Position numbers and translations under genes: made by a program. Shown piece after piece: positions 49,175-58,700 of a DNA stretch of 64,000 nucleotides. Source of the DNA: Pseudomonas tensinigenes (GTDB lineage: Bacteria; Pseudomonadota; Gammaproteobacteria; Pseudomonadales; Pseudomonadaceae); the NCBI RefSeq assembly GCF_014268445.2, contig NZ_CP077089.1, positions 6,021,001 through 6,085,000 of the forward strand. Direction: 5' to 3'. The notes below the pieces were generated by a model. It saw only the letters and a program-made list of their open reading frames with translations. It made no database searches and was not told where the DNA came from. The stretch's first letter is position 1; each line of letters opens with the position of its first letter.

Positions 49175-49636
49175 ATGCGGATTATTCAAGCGACCCTCGA
49201 ACATCTGGATTTGCTGACCCCATTGTTCGTCAAATATCGCGAGTTCTACGGTTCCCTGCCTTACCCGGATTCCTCCCGCGCGTTCCTCGAAAAACGCCTG
49301 CGCCGCAAGGAATCGGTGATCTACCTGGCCCTGGCCGATGATGACGACAAGAAGCTGATGGGCTTTTGTCAGCTCTATCCGAGCTTCTCCTCGTTGTCGC
49401 TCAAGCGCGTTTGGATCCTCAACGATATCTATGTCGCTGAAGACGCCCGCCGGCAACTGGTCGCCGACAACCTGATCCGTACCGCGAAGAAAATGGCCAA
49501 GGAAACCCAGGCCGTGCGCATGCGCGTCTCCACCAGCAGCAACAATGAAGTCGCGCAGAAAACCTACGAATCCATCGGGTTCAAGGAAGACACCGAGTTC
49601 AAGAACTATGTGTTGCCGATCAGCGAAGAGCTTTGA
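49175..49636 (+). CDS. GNAT-family N-acetyltransferase
   Basis: A 153-residue acetyltransferase: MRIIQATLEHLDLLTPLFVKY opens the fold. Beta-4/acetyl-CoA segment WILNDIYVAEDARRQLVADNLI includes the RRQLVA loop. The C-terminal AQKTYESIGFKED is the usual GNAT end. Start ATG 49175. Substrate unknown. It follows eutC by 115 bases, an arrangement I recall from other pseudomonads, but a link to ethanolamine use is not shown. Confidence 0.9.
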   Translation: MRIIQATLEHLDLLTPLFVKYREFYGSLPYPDSSRAFLEKRLRRKESVIYLALADDDDKKLMGFCQLYPSFSSLSLKRVWILNDIYVAEDARRQLVADNLIRTAKKMAKETQAVRMRVSTSSNNEVAQKTYESIGFKEDTEFKNYVLPISEEL

Positions 49637-49758
49637 TTACAAACGCAACGTGTGATGGGGGAGCCTGCTCCCTCAGACATGCTGGCTGCTTCCTGACAAT
49701 TGTTCACACCTCGACATCCCTCGCTACAAAACCAACACGCTTTTCATCCCTCAGACCG

Positions 49759-49814
49759 TATAATCCCGATCTTTCCGGCTTGTAAGAAAAACTACACCCC
49801 GCTGTAGGCTTACA
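49759..49814 (+). promoter_or_regulatory. -10 box and structured 5' leader of the DedA gene
   Basis: Exact TATAAT at 49759-49764, then a nested inverted repeat: TGTAAG (49781) with CTTACA (49809-49814), and inside it CTACA (49792) with TGTAG (49803). If transcription starts near 49771, this forms a bulged hairpin in the 5' leader about 50 bases before the ATG. No convincing -35. Confidence 0.4.
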
Positions 49815-49865
49815 CGAAGTCATCCGCACAGGCCTGCCGAGTCGGGCCGCCATACAGGTGCCTCC

Positions 49866-50516
49866 ATGGATTTCAACCCGCTCGACCTTATCCTGCATCT
49901 CGACGTTTACCTCGATTTGCTGGTGAACAACTATGGGCCATGGATCTACGCCATCCTGTTTCTGGTGATTTTCTGTGAAACCGGTCTGGTCGTGATGCCT
50001 TTCCTGCCGGGTGATTCACTGTTGTTCATCGCCGGTGCAGTTGCCGCTGGCGGCGGCATGGATCCGGTGCTGTTGGGCGGACTGCTGATGCTCGCGGCCA
50101 TCCTGGGCGACAGCACCAACTACGTGATCGGACGAACGGCCGGAGAAAAACTGTTCAGCAACCCGAACTCGAAAATCTTCCGTCGCGATTACCTGCAAAA
50201 AACCCACGATTTCTATGACAAACACGGCGGCAAGACCGTAACGCTGGCGCGCTTCCTGCCGATCATCCGTACCTTTGCGCCGTTCGTCGCCGGCGTAGCG
50301 AAGATGCCATACCCGCGCTTCTTCGGTTTCAGCGTGCTGGGCACCATCCTCTGGGTCGGCGGTCTGGTCACGCTGGGCTACTTCTTCGGCAACGTACCGT
50401 TCATCAAGAAAAACCTGTCGTTGTTGGTAGTGGCGATCATTCTGTTGTCGCTGGTGCCGATGATCCTCGGTGTGGTTCGCAGCCGTTTCGGCGGCACCAA
50501 AGCGCAATCGCACTAA
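49866..50516 (+). CDS. DedA family inner-membrane protein
   Basis: A 216-residue SNARE-associated/DedA protein; relatives flip undecaprenyl phosphate or other lipids and affect cell division and proton-motive force. ETGLVVMPFLPGDSLLFIAG and LARFLPIIRTFAPFVAGVAKM (the R-x3-R motif) are conserved. Stand-alone, unlike the fused DedA domain at 26368. mtfA follows after 4 bases. Confidence 0.94.
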   Translation: MDFNPLDLILHLDVYLDLLVNNYGPWIYAILFLVIFCETGLVVMPFLPGDSLLFIAGAVAAGGGMDPVLLGGLLMLAAILGDSTNYVIGRTAGEKLFSNPNSKIFRRDYLQKTHDFYDKHGGKTVTLARFLPIIRTFAPFVAGVAKMPYPRFFGFSVLGTILWVGGLVTLGYFFGNVPFIKKNLSLLVVAIILLSLVPMILGVVRSRFGGTKAQSH

Positions 50517-50520
50517 GCCG

Positions 50521-51333
50521 ATGTGGTCGCTGAGCGCCTGGCGTCGCCGGCGCATTCTGGCGAAGTACCCGATTGCCGACGACATGTGGCAACGGGTGCG
50601 CCATCAATTGAGTTTTCTTGATGGCATCAGCGCTGCCGAAGATCAGTGGCTGCGCGAAGCCTGCGTGCTGTTCCTCGACGACAAACACTTGAGCGCCCTG
50701 CCCGGCGTCGAACTGCATCAGGAACAACGCCTGTTGCTCGCCGCCCAGGCGCAATTGCCGCTGCTGCACCTCGGCGATCTGAATTGGTATCAGGGTTTCC
50801 ACGAGATCGTGCTCTACCCCGACGACTTTCTCAGCCCGCAACGTCATCGCGACGCCAGCGGTGTCGAGCATGAGTGGGACGGCGAACACAGCGGCGAAGC
50901 CTGGCAGCAGGGGCCGATCATCCTCGCCTGGCCCGGCGTCATGGCCAGTGGTGGCTGGGAAGGCTATAACCTGGTGATCCACGAACTGGCGCATAAACTC
51001 GACATGCTCAACGGCGACGCCAACGGCCTGCCGCCGCTGCACACCGACATGCGCGTCAGCGACTGGGCCGAGGTGATGCAACACGCCTACGACGACCTCA
51101 ACCGCCAGCTCGACCATGACCCGGACGCCGAAACCGCCATCGATCCCTACGCCGCCGAGAACCCGGCGGAGTTCTTTGCGGTCACCAGCGAGTATTTCTT
51201 CAGCGCCCCGGATCTGCTGCATGAGGCTTATCCACAGGTGTATGCGCAGTTACAGCTTTTCTACCGTCAGGATCCGTTGAGCCGGTTGCGGCAACTTCAG
51301 GCCACAGACCCGGTCTATCAGGCGCACGACTAA
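50521..51333 (+). CDS. mtfA: zinc-dependent peptidase MtfA family
   Basis: A 270-residue member of the MtfA family; in E. coli MtfA binds the Mlc repressor and regulates ptsG. The zinc motif is H154-E-L-A-H158 within [21 protein letters not shown], with a distal acidic ligand likely in [14 protein letters not shown]. Start ATG 50521 ([11 protein letters not shown]), 4 bases after the DedA stop. Soluble, no signal peptide. Confidence 0.92.
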   Translation: MWSLSAWRRRRILAKYPIADDMWQRVRHQLSFLDGISAAEDQWLREACVLFLDDKHLSALPGVELHQEQRLLLAAQAQLPLLHLGDLNWYQGFHEIVLYPDDFLSPQRHRDASGVEHEWDGEHSGEAWQQGPIILAWPGVMASGGWEGYNLVIHELAHKLDMLNGDANGLPPLHTDMRVSDWAEVMQHAYDDLNRQLDHDPDAETAIDPYAAENPAEFFAVTSEYFFSAPDLLHEAYPQVYAQLQLFYRQDPLSRLRQLQATDPVYQAHD

Positions 51334-51378
51334 GCTCTGCACGACTTTCGGTACATGGCGTCGACGGCAGAATATGCC

Positions 51379-51384
51379 TATAAT
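51379..51384 (+). promoter_or_regulatory. probable -10 box for ppa
   Basis: Exact TATAAT 61 bases before the ppa ATG in an otherwise non-coding gap. The -35 region (TGGCGT) is poor. Confidence 0.4.
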
Positions 51385-51445
51385 CGCCGCCACTTTTTGG
51401 TCAATCCGGCCAAGTGTTTTTGGTCAACTACGGGGGCAACGCCCA

Positions 51446-51973
51446 ATGAGCTACAGCAAGATTCCGGCTGGCAAAGACCTGCCGAACGACATCTACGTCG
51501 CGATCGAGATCCCGGCCAACCACGCGCCGATCAAATACGAAATCGACAAAGACAGCGATTGCCTGTTCGTTGACCGTTTCATGGCCACCCCAATGTTCTA
51601 CCCGGCCAACTACGGTTACATCCCGAACACCCTGGCTGACGACGGTGATCCCCTCGACGTGCTGGTTGTGACCCCTTACCCGGTTGCTCCAGGCTCGGTG
51701 ATCCGCGCGCGTCCAGTCGGCATCCTGAACATGACCGACGACGGCGGCGGCGATGCCAAAGTTATCGCGGTACCACACGACAAGCTGTCCCAGCTGTACG
51801 TCGATGTGAAGGAATACACCGACCTGCCGCCACTGCTGATCCAGCAGATCGAGCACTTCTTCGCGAACTACAAAGATCTCGAAAAAGGCAAATGGGTCAA
51901 GATCGAAGGCTGGGCCGGTGCTGACGCCGCCCGCGAAGCGATCACCAAGTCGGTTGCCGCCTACAAAGGCTAA
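51446..51973 (+). CDS. ppa: inorganic pyrophosphatase
   Basis: Family I soluble pyrophosphatase, 175 residues. The signature [10 protein letters not shown] and metal/PPi residues in [34 protein letters not shown] and [12 protein letters not shown] are intact. Start ATG 51446. A strong terminator follows at 52002. Confidence 0.98.
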   Translation: MSYSKIPAGKDLPNDIYVAIEIPANHAPIKYEIDKDSDCLFVDRFMATPMFYPANYGYIPNTLADDGDPLDVLVVTPYPVAPGSVIRARPVGILNMTDDGGGDAKVIAVPHDKLSQLYVDVKEYTDLPPLLIQQIEHFFANYKDLEKGKWVKIEGWAGADAAREAITKSVAAYKG

Positions 51974-52001
51974 GCACCTGCGCTACGCGTGATGCTTGAA
52001 G

Positions 52002-52026
52002 AAAACCCCGGTTGATCCGGGGTTTT
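52002..52026 (+). terminator. Rho-independent terminator of ppa
   Basis: Perfect 10-bp stem AAAACCCCGG/CCGGGGTTTT, 5-base loop, continuing into TT. Confidence 0.95.
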
Positions 52027-52087
52027 TTGTGCTCGGGGAAAAGCCGCCTTAAACATAGTGTTTATGACGGACTACAGAAAAGTTTTA

Positions 52088-52109
52088 TCTTGTGTAATTT
52101 CCCACAAGA
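52088..52109. promoter_or_regulatory. candidate operator of the downstream repressor
   Basis: TCTTGTG-N8-CACAAGA, a perfect 7+7 dyad, 89 bases before the repressor ATG and in its only upstream non-coding region. Autoregulation by the S24 repressor is inference. Confidence 0.5.
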
Positions 52110-52197
52110 ACGTCTTACATCCCGTCGCAAAATTCAGTCCGTTTTTGAACGCCCGGTTTATTCAAACCGCTCTGGCACGGCCGTAGACTCCGTGTTT

Positions 52198-52944
52198 ATG
52201 AGAAAGAACACTAGCGGTCCAAGATTCAAGGCACTCCTGGAAGCAGCGAACATCTCCACGACGGGTTTCGCAAAGTTCTGGGGCACGGAAGCCCAAAATG
52301 TCCACAACTGGTACACCCGGGGCGTCCCGGCGTATCGCATGGAAGAAGTCTCACGCCTGCTGTCCGTCAACAGCGAATGGCTGAAAACCGGCGAAGGCAT
52401 AAAAGAAGCGCCGAGCCTGAATCAGCCTGCCAGCAATGGCGACAGCTTTGATGCCCACGACCCCCAAGGCGCCTATCGATTCATCCATCCCAACGACATC
52501 GAACTGGCCTTCTTCAAAGAAACACCACTGAGCAACGGCTCCGACAAAACCCACGTCATTCAGGATCAGGATCTCTCCATCCGGCTGCTGCGCGCGCCCC
52601 TTGATCAACTGGAAATCCGCCCCGCCGATGCTATCTGTGCGCACATGATCGGCAACAGCATGGCCGAACGCATCGAAGACGGCTCCATCGTCGCCATCGA
52701 TCGCGGCCTGACTCAAGTGGTGGACGGCGAGATCTATGCCATCGAACACGACGGCATGCTGCGCATCAAATACCTGCACCGTATGCCTGGCAACGGCCTG
52801 CGCCTGCGCAGCCACAACAGCGCCGAATACCCGGACGAAGTGTTTCGCCCGGCACAGATCGAGGAGCAACGGATTCATATATTGGGCTGGGTGTTCTGGT
52901 GGTCGACGGTAAGCAAGCGCCGGCCGGTGGTGCCGTTTCTCTGA
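52198..52944 (+). CDS. helix-turn-helix / S24 (LexA-like) transcriptional regulator
   Basis: A 248-residue phage-repressor-type regulator. The N-terminal helix-turn-helix (about 18-45, FAKFWGTEAQNVHNWYTRG) is XRE-like. The C-terminal S24 domain has the Ser in IGNSMAERIEDG (S154) and Lys in MLRIKYLHR (K191). No clear Ala-Gly or Cys-Gly cleavage hinge is seen. Start ATG 52198; the frame extends upstream but that part covers the operator. No phage genes are beside it, so it is a chromosomal regulator or prophage remnant. Regulon unknown. Confidence 0.88.
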   Translation: MRKNTSGPRFKALLEAANISTTGFAKFWGTEAQNVHNWYTRGVPAYRMEEVSRLLSVNSEWLKTGEGIKEAPSLNQPASNGDSFDAHDPQGAYRFIHPNDIELAFFKETPLSNGSDKTHVIQDQDLSIRLLRAPLDQLEIRPADAICAHMIGNSMAERIEDGSIVAIDRGLTQVVDGEIYAIEHDGMLRIKYLHRMPGNGLRLRSHNSAEYPDEVFRPAQIEEQRIHILGWVFWWSTVSKRRPVVPFL

Positions 52945-52977
52945 CTTGATGCGGTTTTCGAGTTTGCACTGAACCCT

Positions 52978-53000
52978 GTGGGAGCGAGCCTGCTCGCGAA
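52978..53000. repeat. single REP (GAGCCTGCTCGC family)
   Basis: One copy of GTGGGAGCGAGCCTGCTCGC plus GAA after the repressor gene. No inverted partner nearby. Confidence 0.85.
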
Positions 53001-53349
53001 GAGGCCCGGACATTCGGTACAAATCCCGGATTTCTGACGCAGAAGTCGCTCTAAACCGCACTTCAGACTGGGAATCCCAAGCAAAACTCAGTATCCTGCG
53101 CCCCACATTTGCGCATCGACCCGCCCTGCGGCCCAGACAGCGCCCGACGCGGCAGACCAACGTCTGACCAAGTCCCACAGCCGGACGCAGATCCGGATGT
53201 ACGTTTTGAAGGCTGGCAAGGCTTACCAAAAATAGGCCAAGCCGGTCCCCGAGAAGCCGGCCACAAGCCGGCTTTTTAATGCCTGAAAGAAATAGCGGAT
53301 AGTCCGAGTTCTGCTGACCCACTCATCTGTGCAGGAACATCTCGCCCCC
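53001..53349. other. 349-base non-coding stretch, possible small RNA
   Basis: No open frame with coding character. It ends in the strong plus-strand terminator at 53254. The GC-rich body (53090-53250) has local inverted repeats such as GCCGG blocks. A plus-strand sRNA ending at the terminator is possible, but no promoter is convincing. Confidence 0.35.
53254..53278 (+). terminator. Rho-independent terminator
   Basis: Perfect 8-bp stem AAGCCGGC/GCCGGCTT, loop CACAA, followed by TTTAA. It points rightward, toward the convergent yfa operon end, and terminates either the repressor mRNA or a small RNA. Confidence 0.8.
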
Positions 53350-54162
53350 TCACGGATAACTGAACGACTTCACCAACGTCAGTTCCCCCACCGCGCGCAT
53401 CGGGATCAAAAACGTCTCCATCTTCTCGCTCGGCGTCCCTTCTTCAGTAATCACCGTCACCTGCGCTGTGGTCAGCGCCTGCACCGCTTCATCGCCGCCC
53501 TCATCATCCCCGCGATACCCACCGCCGTAGTAATTCACATACACCAGATACTGGCCCTTGATCGGAGCAGGCATGGCGAAGATTTCCGGGCCGTAGCCGG
53601 TGGTGACGTCGACGTCGAGCGCGGCGCCGTTGGCGGCGCTGCGGTTGCCGTACCAGATGTGCGCGCCGTCGGGGGTGACGAGGTGCAGGTCGAGGTCGGT
53701 GCCGTCGCTGTCCCACGCCAGCAGTACGCGCAGTTTGGCCGGGGTGGCGCCGCCGCTGGTGTTGAGGAATTGCGTGCGGTGGCGTTGTTGGCCGTCAGGG
53801 CTGCGCACTTCGACGCTGTTACTGCCGTTGGGGAACGAGAACGGGCGGTCGAAGCGGCCGCTGTCGTCGATTTTCAGCGGCATGCTCACGCCATTGACGA
53901 TCAGGCGGCCGGGTTCGTTGTCCTTCCGCGCCGCTTTGATCTCGCCGCTGATGCGTGCGGTATTGGCCTGGCCAATCGGGGTGTTGACCGAGGAGGCCGG
54001 GTAGTTAACGGTCTGGCGGAAGCTTTCGCCCTCGCCTTCAGGTGCGCCGCTGCGCCAGCCGCCGACTGGGGTGTCGAGTTTGACGCCGTCGGCAGCGATG
54101 GCCGGCGAGAGCGCAGTCAAGGTGCAGAGCAGCAGCAAGACCTGTGGATAACGGAGTGTCAT
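53350..54162 (-). CDS. DUF2135 protein (YfaP-like), distal copy
   Basis: A 270-residue secreted protein, last gene of the yfa operon. Signal peptide cut near ALSPAIA-A (about 23). The body starts VKLDTPVGGWRSG and has the DUF2135 core LLAWDSDGTDLDLHLVTPDG, then HIWYGNRSAANGAALD and GQYLVYVNYYGGGYRGDD, a beta-sandwich with a possible metal site. It is paralogous to the gene at 62740 over its whole length. It begins 3 bases after the DUF2300 stop. Function unknown. Confidence 0.9.
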   Translation of the reverse strand: MTLRYPQVLLLLCTLTALSPAIAADGVKLDTPVGGWRSGAPEGEGESFRQTVNYPASSVNTPIGQANTARISGEIKAARKDNEPGRLIVNGVSMPLKIDDSGRFDRPFSFPNGSNSVEVRSPDGQQRHRTQFLNTSGGATPAKLRVLLAWDSDGTDLDLHLVTPDGAHIWYGNRSAANGAALDVDVTTGYGPEIFAMPAPIKGQYLVYVNYYGGGYRGDDEGGDEAVQALTTAQVTVITEEGTPSEKMETFLIPMRAVGELTLVKSFSYP

Positions 54163-54165
54163 GGT

Positions 54166-55785
54166 CTATTCCAGCAAAAGATGACGGGCGAGCCCTTCGA
54201 TGTAGGTTTCATCCTGGCCGTTGGGATGTGCTTCAAAGGCCAGGTGCAGATATTCGTGGGTCAGGTCGAGGCGATCCTGCAGAGTCAGCACGCCGCGCAC
54301 GTAGATACGTTGGCGTTCGCGGTCGACGAAGGGCCTGCCGAACGCCAGTTTGCACACGGCGAAAGTGCTGACTTCGTTGTAGCCGGTTTCGCTCTCCAGT
54401 TTCGGGCGCCAGCCGCGTCGTTGTTTCTGCAGCCAGTCTTGGGCTGCGGGCAATGCTTCGCAGGAGGCGACCGGATTGTCCCAACGGCTGAGGCTGGCAC
54501 GCGGGTAGGCGTGGAGCAAAATCGCGTCGTAGCGTTGACCGGCATTGGCTTGCTCGACGGCTTGTTGCCAGGCGAGTTTGTCCGGGCCGGGTTGATCGGA
54601 GTGATAGGTGACGGTGCTACCAGCCAGCACGAGGTCTGCCGTCCATGCGGCGATGTTGCGGGATTCGGCCGAGGCTGGACGCGGGGCGACACGCTGGCGA
54701 TTGCTGCTGTCATCGATGTTCAGGCAATCGCCGTTGCGCGTGGCGTTTTGCAGCAGATAGGTGCGGATTGCCACGGCCAGTGCTTTGGCCGCTTCGGCGG
54801 GTTCGGGTTTGGCTTCGCGCTCCAGCACGCGGGCGACGTACTCTTCGCGATCAAGCCTTGCGACGAGTTTGTCGTTGAGCAGAAACAGTTCGCCATCGCT
54901 GTGGATATCCAGCGCGTTGCCGTTGGCGAACTCGACGCGGTAGTCGCCCTGCAACGGGCCGGATGTCACGCGGCGATCACCCGCTAAGACCTTCGAAACT
55001 GGGTACTTCGAAAACAGGCTGACTTCGACACAACGCCCCGCCTCCGCCGGCCAGGCTGCCGGCAACACGGTCGCCAATGCTTGGCCGTAATGCCGCAAGA
55101 CCATCTGACTGGTGCCTCGCCCACCCGCCCATACCGGCGCGCCGTCCGCCGTCCAGCCAGCAAACCCACCCTGCCGCGACTGCGGATCCTGATCGCCAAG
55201 CCAGCTCCAGGTTTTCACCCGCAAGCGCCCGCCCAGTTCACCAACGACATTGCCGTCCGCCGCGTTCAGCACCACGTCGAGTAGCACTCGACGCGCCTGA
55301 TCCTGCGCCGGTAGCGAGGCCAGGACCTTCAGCAAATCAGCCACGGAAACCCGTTGAGCCGGTTGCACCGACGGCAAATCCAGCAACCACGACGGCGCCC
55401 GCCGCGCCTGCCAATACGTGCGCCATTCGGCAGAAGAAATGCCCAACCGCGCAGGCTCAAAATACAACCCGCAGGATTTCACCAACGCCTGATCACGCTC
55501 GATCCTGCCACCCGCCGAGCAGCAATAAACCTCTTCCTTCGACTGCCCGCGACATTCATACGCAGGCTCACGCGCACTGGTGTCCACCAGCCACGCGTAG
55601 ACAAACAACTTCCACAGACTGCCCAGCGGCGTATCCAGCGATGACGGCAACGGTTCACGCTTGATCAGTTGCGTCTGACTCAACGACAACAACTCGCCCT
55701 TATAGGCCACGCGCAACGGCTCATCCTGCGCCGTCGCCAGCGCAGGCATCACACACATCAGCAGCCACAGCAGCGGCCGGCTCAT
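54166..55785 (-). CDS. DUF2300 protein (YfaQ-like) with PBP-like, SpoIID-like and HExxH motifs
   Basis: A 539-residue secreted protein: signal peptide cut near PALATA-Q. Residues 25-235 look like a serine-active PBP/beta-lactamase fold: S56-L-W-K59, S104-C-G, K191-T-W, then GGFAGWTADGAPVWAGG. Residues 272-430 resemble SpoIID (LDREEYVARVLEREA; AEAAKALAVAIRTYLL; LNIDDSSNRQRV), a denuded-glycan lytic transglycosylase fold. The C-terminus has a gluzincin-like H510-EYL-H514 and E530. Whether each site is active is unknown. Start 55785, one base after yfaS. Confidence 0.85.
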   Translation of the reverse strand: MSRPLLWLLMCVMPALATAQDEPLRVAYKGELLSLSQTQLIKREPLPSSLDTPLGSLWKLFVYAWLVDTSAREPAYECRGQSKEEVYCCSAGGRIERDQALVKSCGLYFEPARLGISSAEWRTYWQARRAPSWLLDLPSVQPAQRVSVADLLKVLASLPAQDQARRVLLDVVLNAADGNVVGELGGRLRVKTWSWLGDQDPQSRQGGFAGWTADGAPVWAGGRGTSQMVLRHYGQALATVLPAAWPAEAGRCVEVSLFSKYPVSKVLAGDRRVTSGPLQGDYRVEFANGNALDIHSDGELFLLNDKLVARLDREEYVARVLEREAKPEPAEAAKALAVAIRTYLLQNATRNGDCLNIDDSSNRQRVAPRPASAESRNIAAWTADLVLAGSTVTYHSDQPGPDKLAWQQAVEQANAGQRYDAILLHAYPRASLSRWDNPVASCEALPAAQDWLQKQRRGWRPKLESETGYNEVSTFAVCKLAFGRPFVDRERQRIYVRGVLTLQDRLDLTHEYLHLAFEAHPNGQDETYIEGLARHLLLE

Positions 55786-55786
55786 G

Positions 55787-58700
55787 TCAGTTGACCGTGA
55801 CCTGACCGAGGGCGGCTTTCGCTTCCTGGGCCTGATGCTGCGGTGCGTAGACCTGCTTGAAACGCACCGGCGGCAAGTTGAACTGGCCCTTCTGCGAGAA
55901 GCGCACCAGATGGCGCAGGCGCAACTCGCCACTCAGCGCATCCACCGGCACGGCGTAAGCCAGTTGGCCCGGTTCGAAGCGCGCCTTCTCCAGCGCAGCC
56001 GGTTCGGTGCCGTCCTTGCCCTGCAACTTGATGCCCCACGTCGTGCGTTCGACATCGGCACCCGGTGGCAGCGGCACTTCGAGCATGCCGTAGCGCAGTG
56101 GTTTCGGCGCTTTGCTGGTGAGGATCACTTCGTCCAGATACAGGCTGTCGCTGGACAGCGGCTTGCTGCCGACCGGCTCCAGTTTGAAGGTGAACGCCTC
56201 ATCGCCCGGCACCAGTCGCGACAGGCGCCGGGTGATGGTCACGGCCATCGGATCGGCCGCCGGCTGCTGAGTCTGGAAGCTCAGCGCCGCGCGCAGCGGA
56301 CGCTCTTGCGTACCGGACACCGTCAACACGCTCGGCACCGGAGTGGCGCCTTGCCAAGTCCAGTACATCTCACCGGTTGCACCGTAGTTTTTCTTCCAGC
56401 CTTCACCCGGTGTCAGGGCAATGGTCGGCGAAGCCTGGGCGATGCTGCGTTGCAGCCAGGTCAGCGCCAGCGCACGTTCGAGGGTCGATTGCTGCGGCAA
56501 CAGTCGTTGCAACAGCGCTTGCGCACGCGCCTGATCAAACGGTTGCAACGACAGGTTCAGCGCTTCGGCAAACGGCTGCGAGCTGACCGAAAGAAGCTGT
56601 TGTGCAGCGCCCACCTGACGATTGAACGCGTCCGGCAAGGCGACTTTCGACTGCGTGGCCAAAGAGGCGGTCAACACCCGCGCCGCCGCCAGTCCGAGCG
56701 CCGAATCCGGATCGCTCATCACCAGACTGTCTTCGCCATCGTCCATCAGCGTTTCTGCATTGCCTTCACCGGCCTTGGCCAGATCGTCCATCAAGCCGCT
56801 AAGCAGCGTGTTCACCGGCAAATGCATCTGCTTGGCGAACGACAGAATCAGCGCCCGTTGCAGTAATGGCGTGTTCGGCGCTTGCTTGGCGTACACCTCC
56901 AGCACTCGCTGCCAGTGCTCCGGCGGCAAGGTCAGTTCCAGCACTTGGCTGGCGTTAAAGTCAGCGTAATAGGCGTAGGCAGTAAGGAACGCATCCGGCT
57001 CACCCTCGTAACCCCACCAGGTGAAACTCGCCGATGGCCCGGCCATTTGCACCAGACGCAGACGGCTGTTCTGCATGATCAGACGCAAGCGATCACGGAT
57101 CTGCGGATTCGACGCGAGCGACGGATAAGCAATGCTCAGCGGCAGCAAACGACTGGCGGTCTGCTCGACGCCGCCGTACGGATAACTCAGCAGATCATCG
57201 AGTGCCGAGCGGAACAACGCTTGCGGACTGTCATCCAGACGCAGACGAATATCGGTGGCATCGGTTGGCAGACTCAGCGCAGTGTCGCCGCTGGCGACAT
57301 CAAGGCTTTGCGTCTGCGTCACTTGCCAGCCATCACCGGTCGCACTCAGGCGCACGGCCAGAGAGTCGGCGGTTTTGCCGTCCTGCACCAGCTCCGCCGT
57401 CCACTCGCCAGAAGCCAATGTGAACGCCGGCAGCGGCAGGTAATTGATGCCGTTGTTCAGGGTCACCGGCAGGCGTTGTTCGATGCCAGCGTAGTGAGTG
57501 ACCAGTTCAGCCTTGACCGGTTTCTCGGCCTGACTGAACGCGAACACGCCGAGTTGCGGCTGATCGCCCTTGCGGAATTTGCTCGGCCCGCTCCACTTCA
57601 GGTACAGCGGTTTTTCCGAACGCACGAACTGTTTCTTTTGTCCGACCTGACCGTCATCGGCGATGGCGCGGGCGGTAATGCGCCAGCGGGTCAGCGAGTC
57701 CGGCATCTTGAAAGTGAAGCGGGTTTTGCCGTCGGCACCGGTCAACAACTCCGGTTGCCACGCAGCGGTGTCGACGTCTTCACGACGCGGACGCTCCAGC
57801 ACTTTCACCCCACGCTCGCTGCGATTGGCTTTGCCCGGCGCACCGGGGCTACCCGGCAGCGCGACGTCGTAACTGATGAACGACAGGCTCGCACTGGTGC
57901 GCACGTTGTTACGGCGCGGGTGATAGAAGAACTGGTCGATGGTCGGCGCGACTTCCGGTTGCAGCGCGTAGACCATTTCGTCGACGACGCTGACGGTCAG
58001 ATGCGCCGGCACCGCTTTGCCGGCGAACTGCGTAGTCAGGTCAACCGTGACCGTATCGCCCGGCAGATACACCGCTTTGTCAGTGCTGATCGCCACGTCG
58101 ATTTGCGGCGCGACCACTTTGATCCCGGCGTTCTGGAAGCTGTACTGACCGCCCTTGGTGTAGAGCACGGAGAAGGTCAGGTTCGGCGCGAAGTTGTCCT
58201 TCACCGGGATGCGTGCGCGGTATTGGGTGTCGCTGAGTTTCTCCAGCTTCAACCAGTCGCCGCCCTTGGCCAGCAGCGCGGTGGCTTCGACCTTGTCGCG
58301 CTCCAGCGACAGCAAGGCATCGCTGACCGGCTCAGGAAAAGTGATCAGCGCCAGCGCTTCATCACCGGCCTTGTACTCAGCCTTGTCGAGGACAATTTCC
58401 ACAGTACCCGGCACCGCTTTCACACCGTCACCAGTGACCGAATGCCCGGTGGCACCGAGTACGCGACCGTGTTGATCTTTCAGGGTCAGGTTGTAGGTAC
58501 CTGGACGATCGAAAGCCAGACTGAAGCCTTTATCCGTCGCCGCAAGTTTGCCTTCGCCCGTGCTCTGGTCTTCCAGACGCACCCAGCCATAAGTGCTCGG
58601 TATTACCGCTTTGCTTTGCTCGGTGCCGCCCTCGTTGGCGTAGCTGAACGCAACCTTATCGCCGACTGCACTGAAGCGTTGCGGCGCGCTCAGACGGAAA

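Noticed and set aside
49656..49674. GGGGGAGCCTGCTCCCTC, a REP-like fragment after the acetyltransferase gene
   Set aside because: It shares only the GAGCCTGCTC core with family A and has lost the flanks; too degenerate to call a REP.
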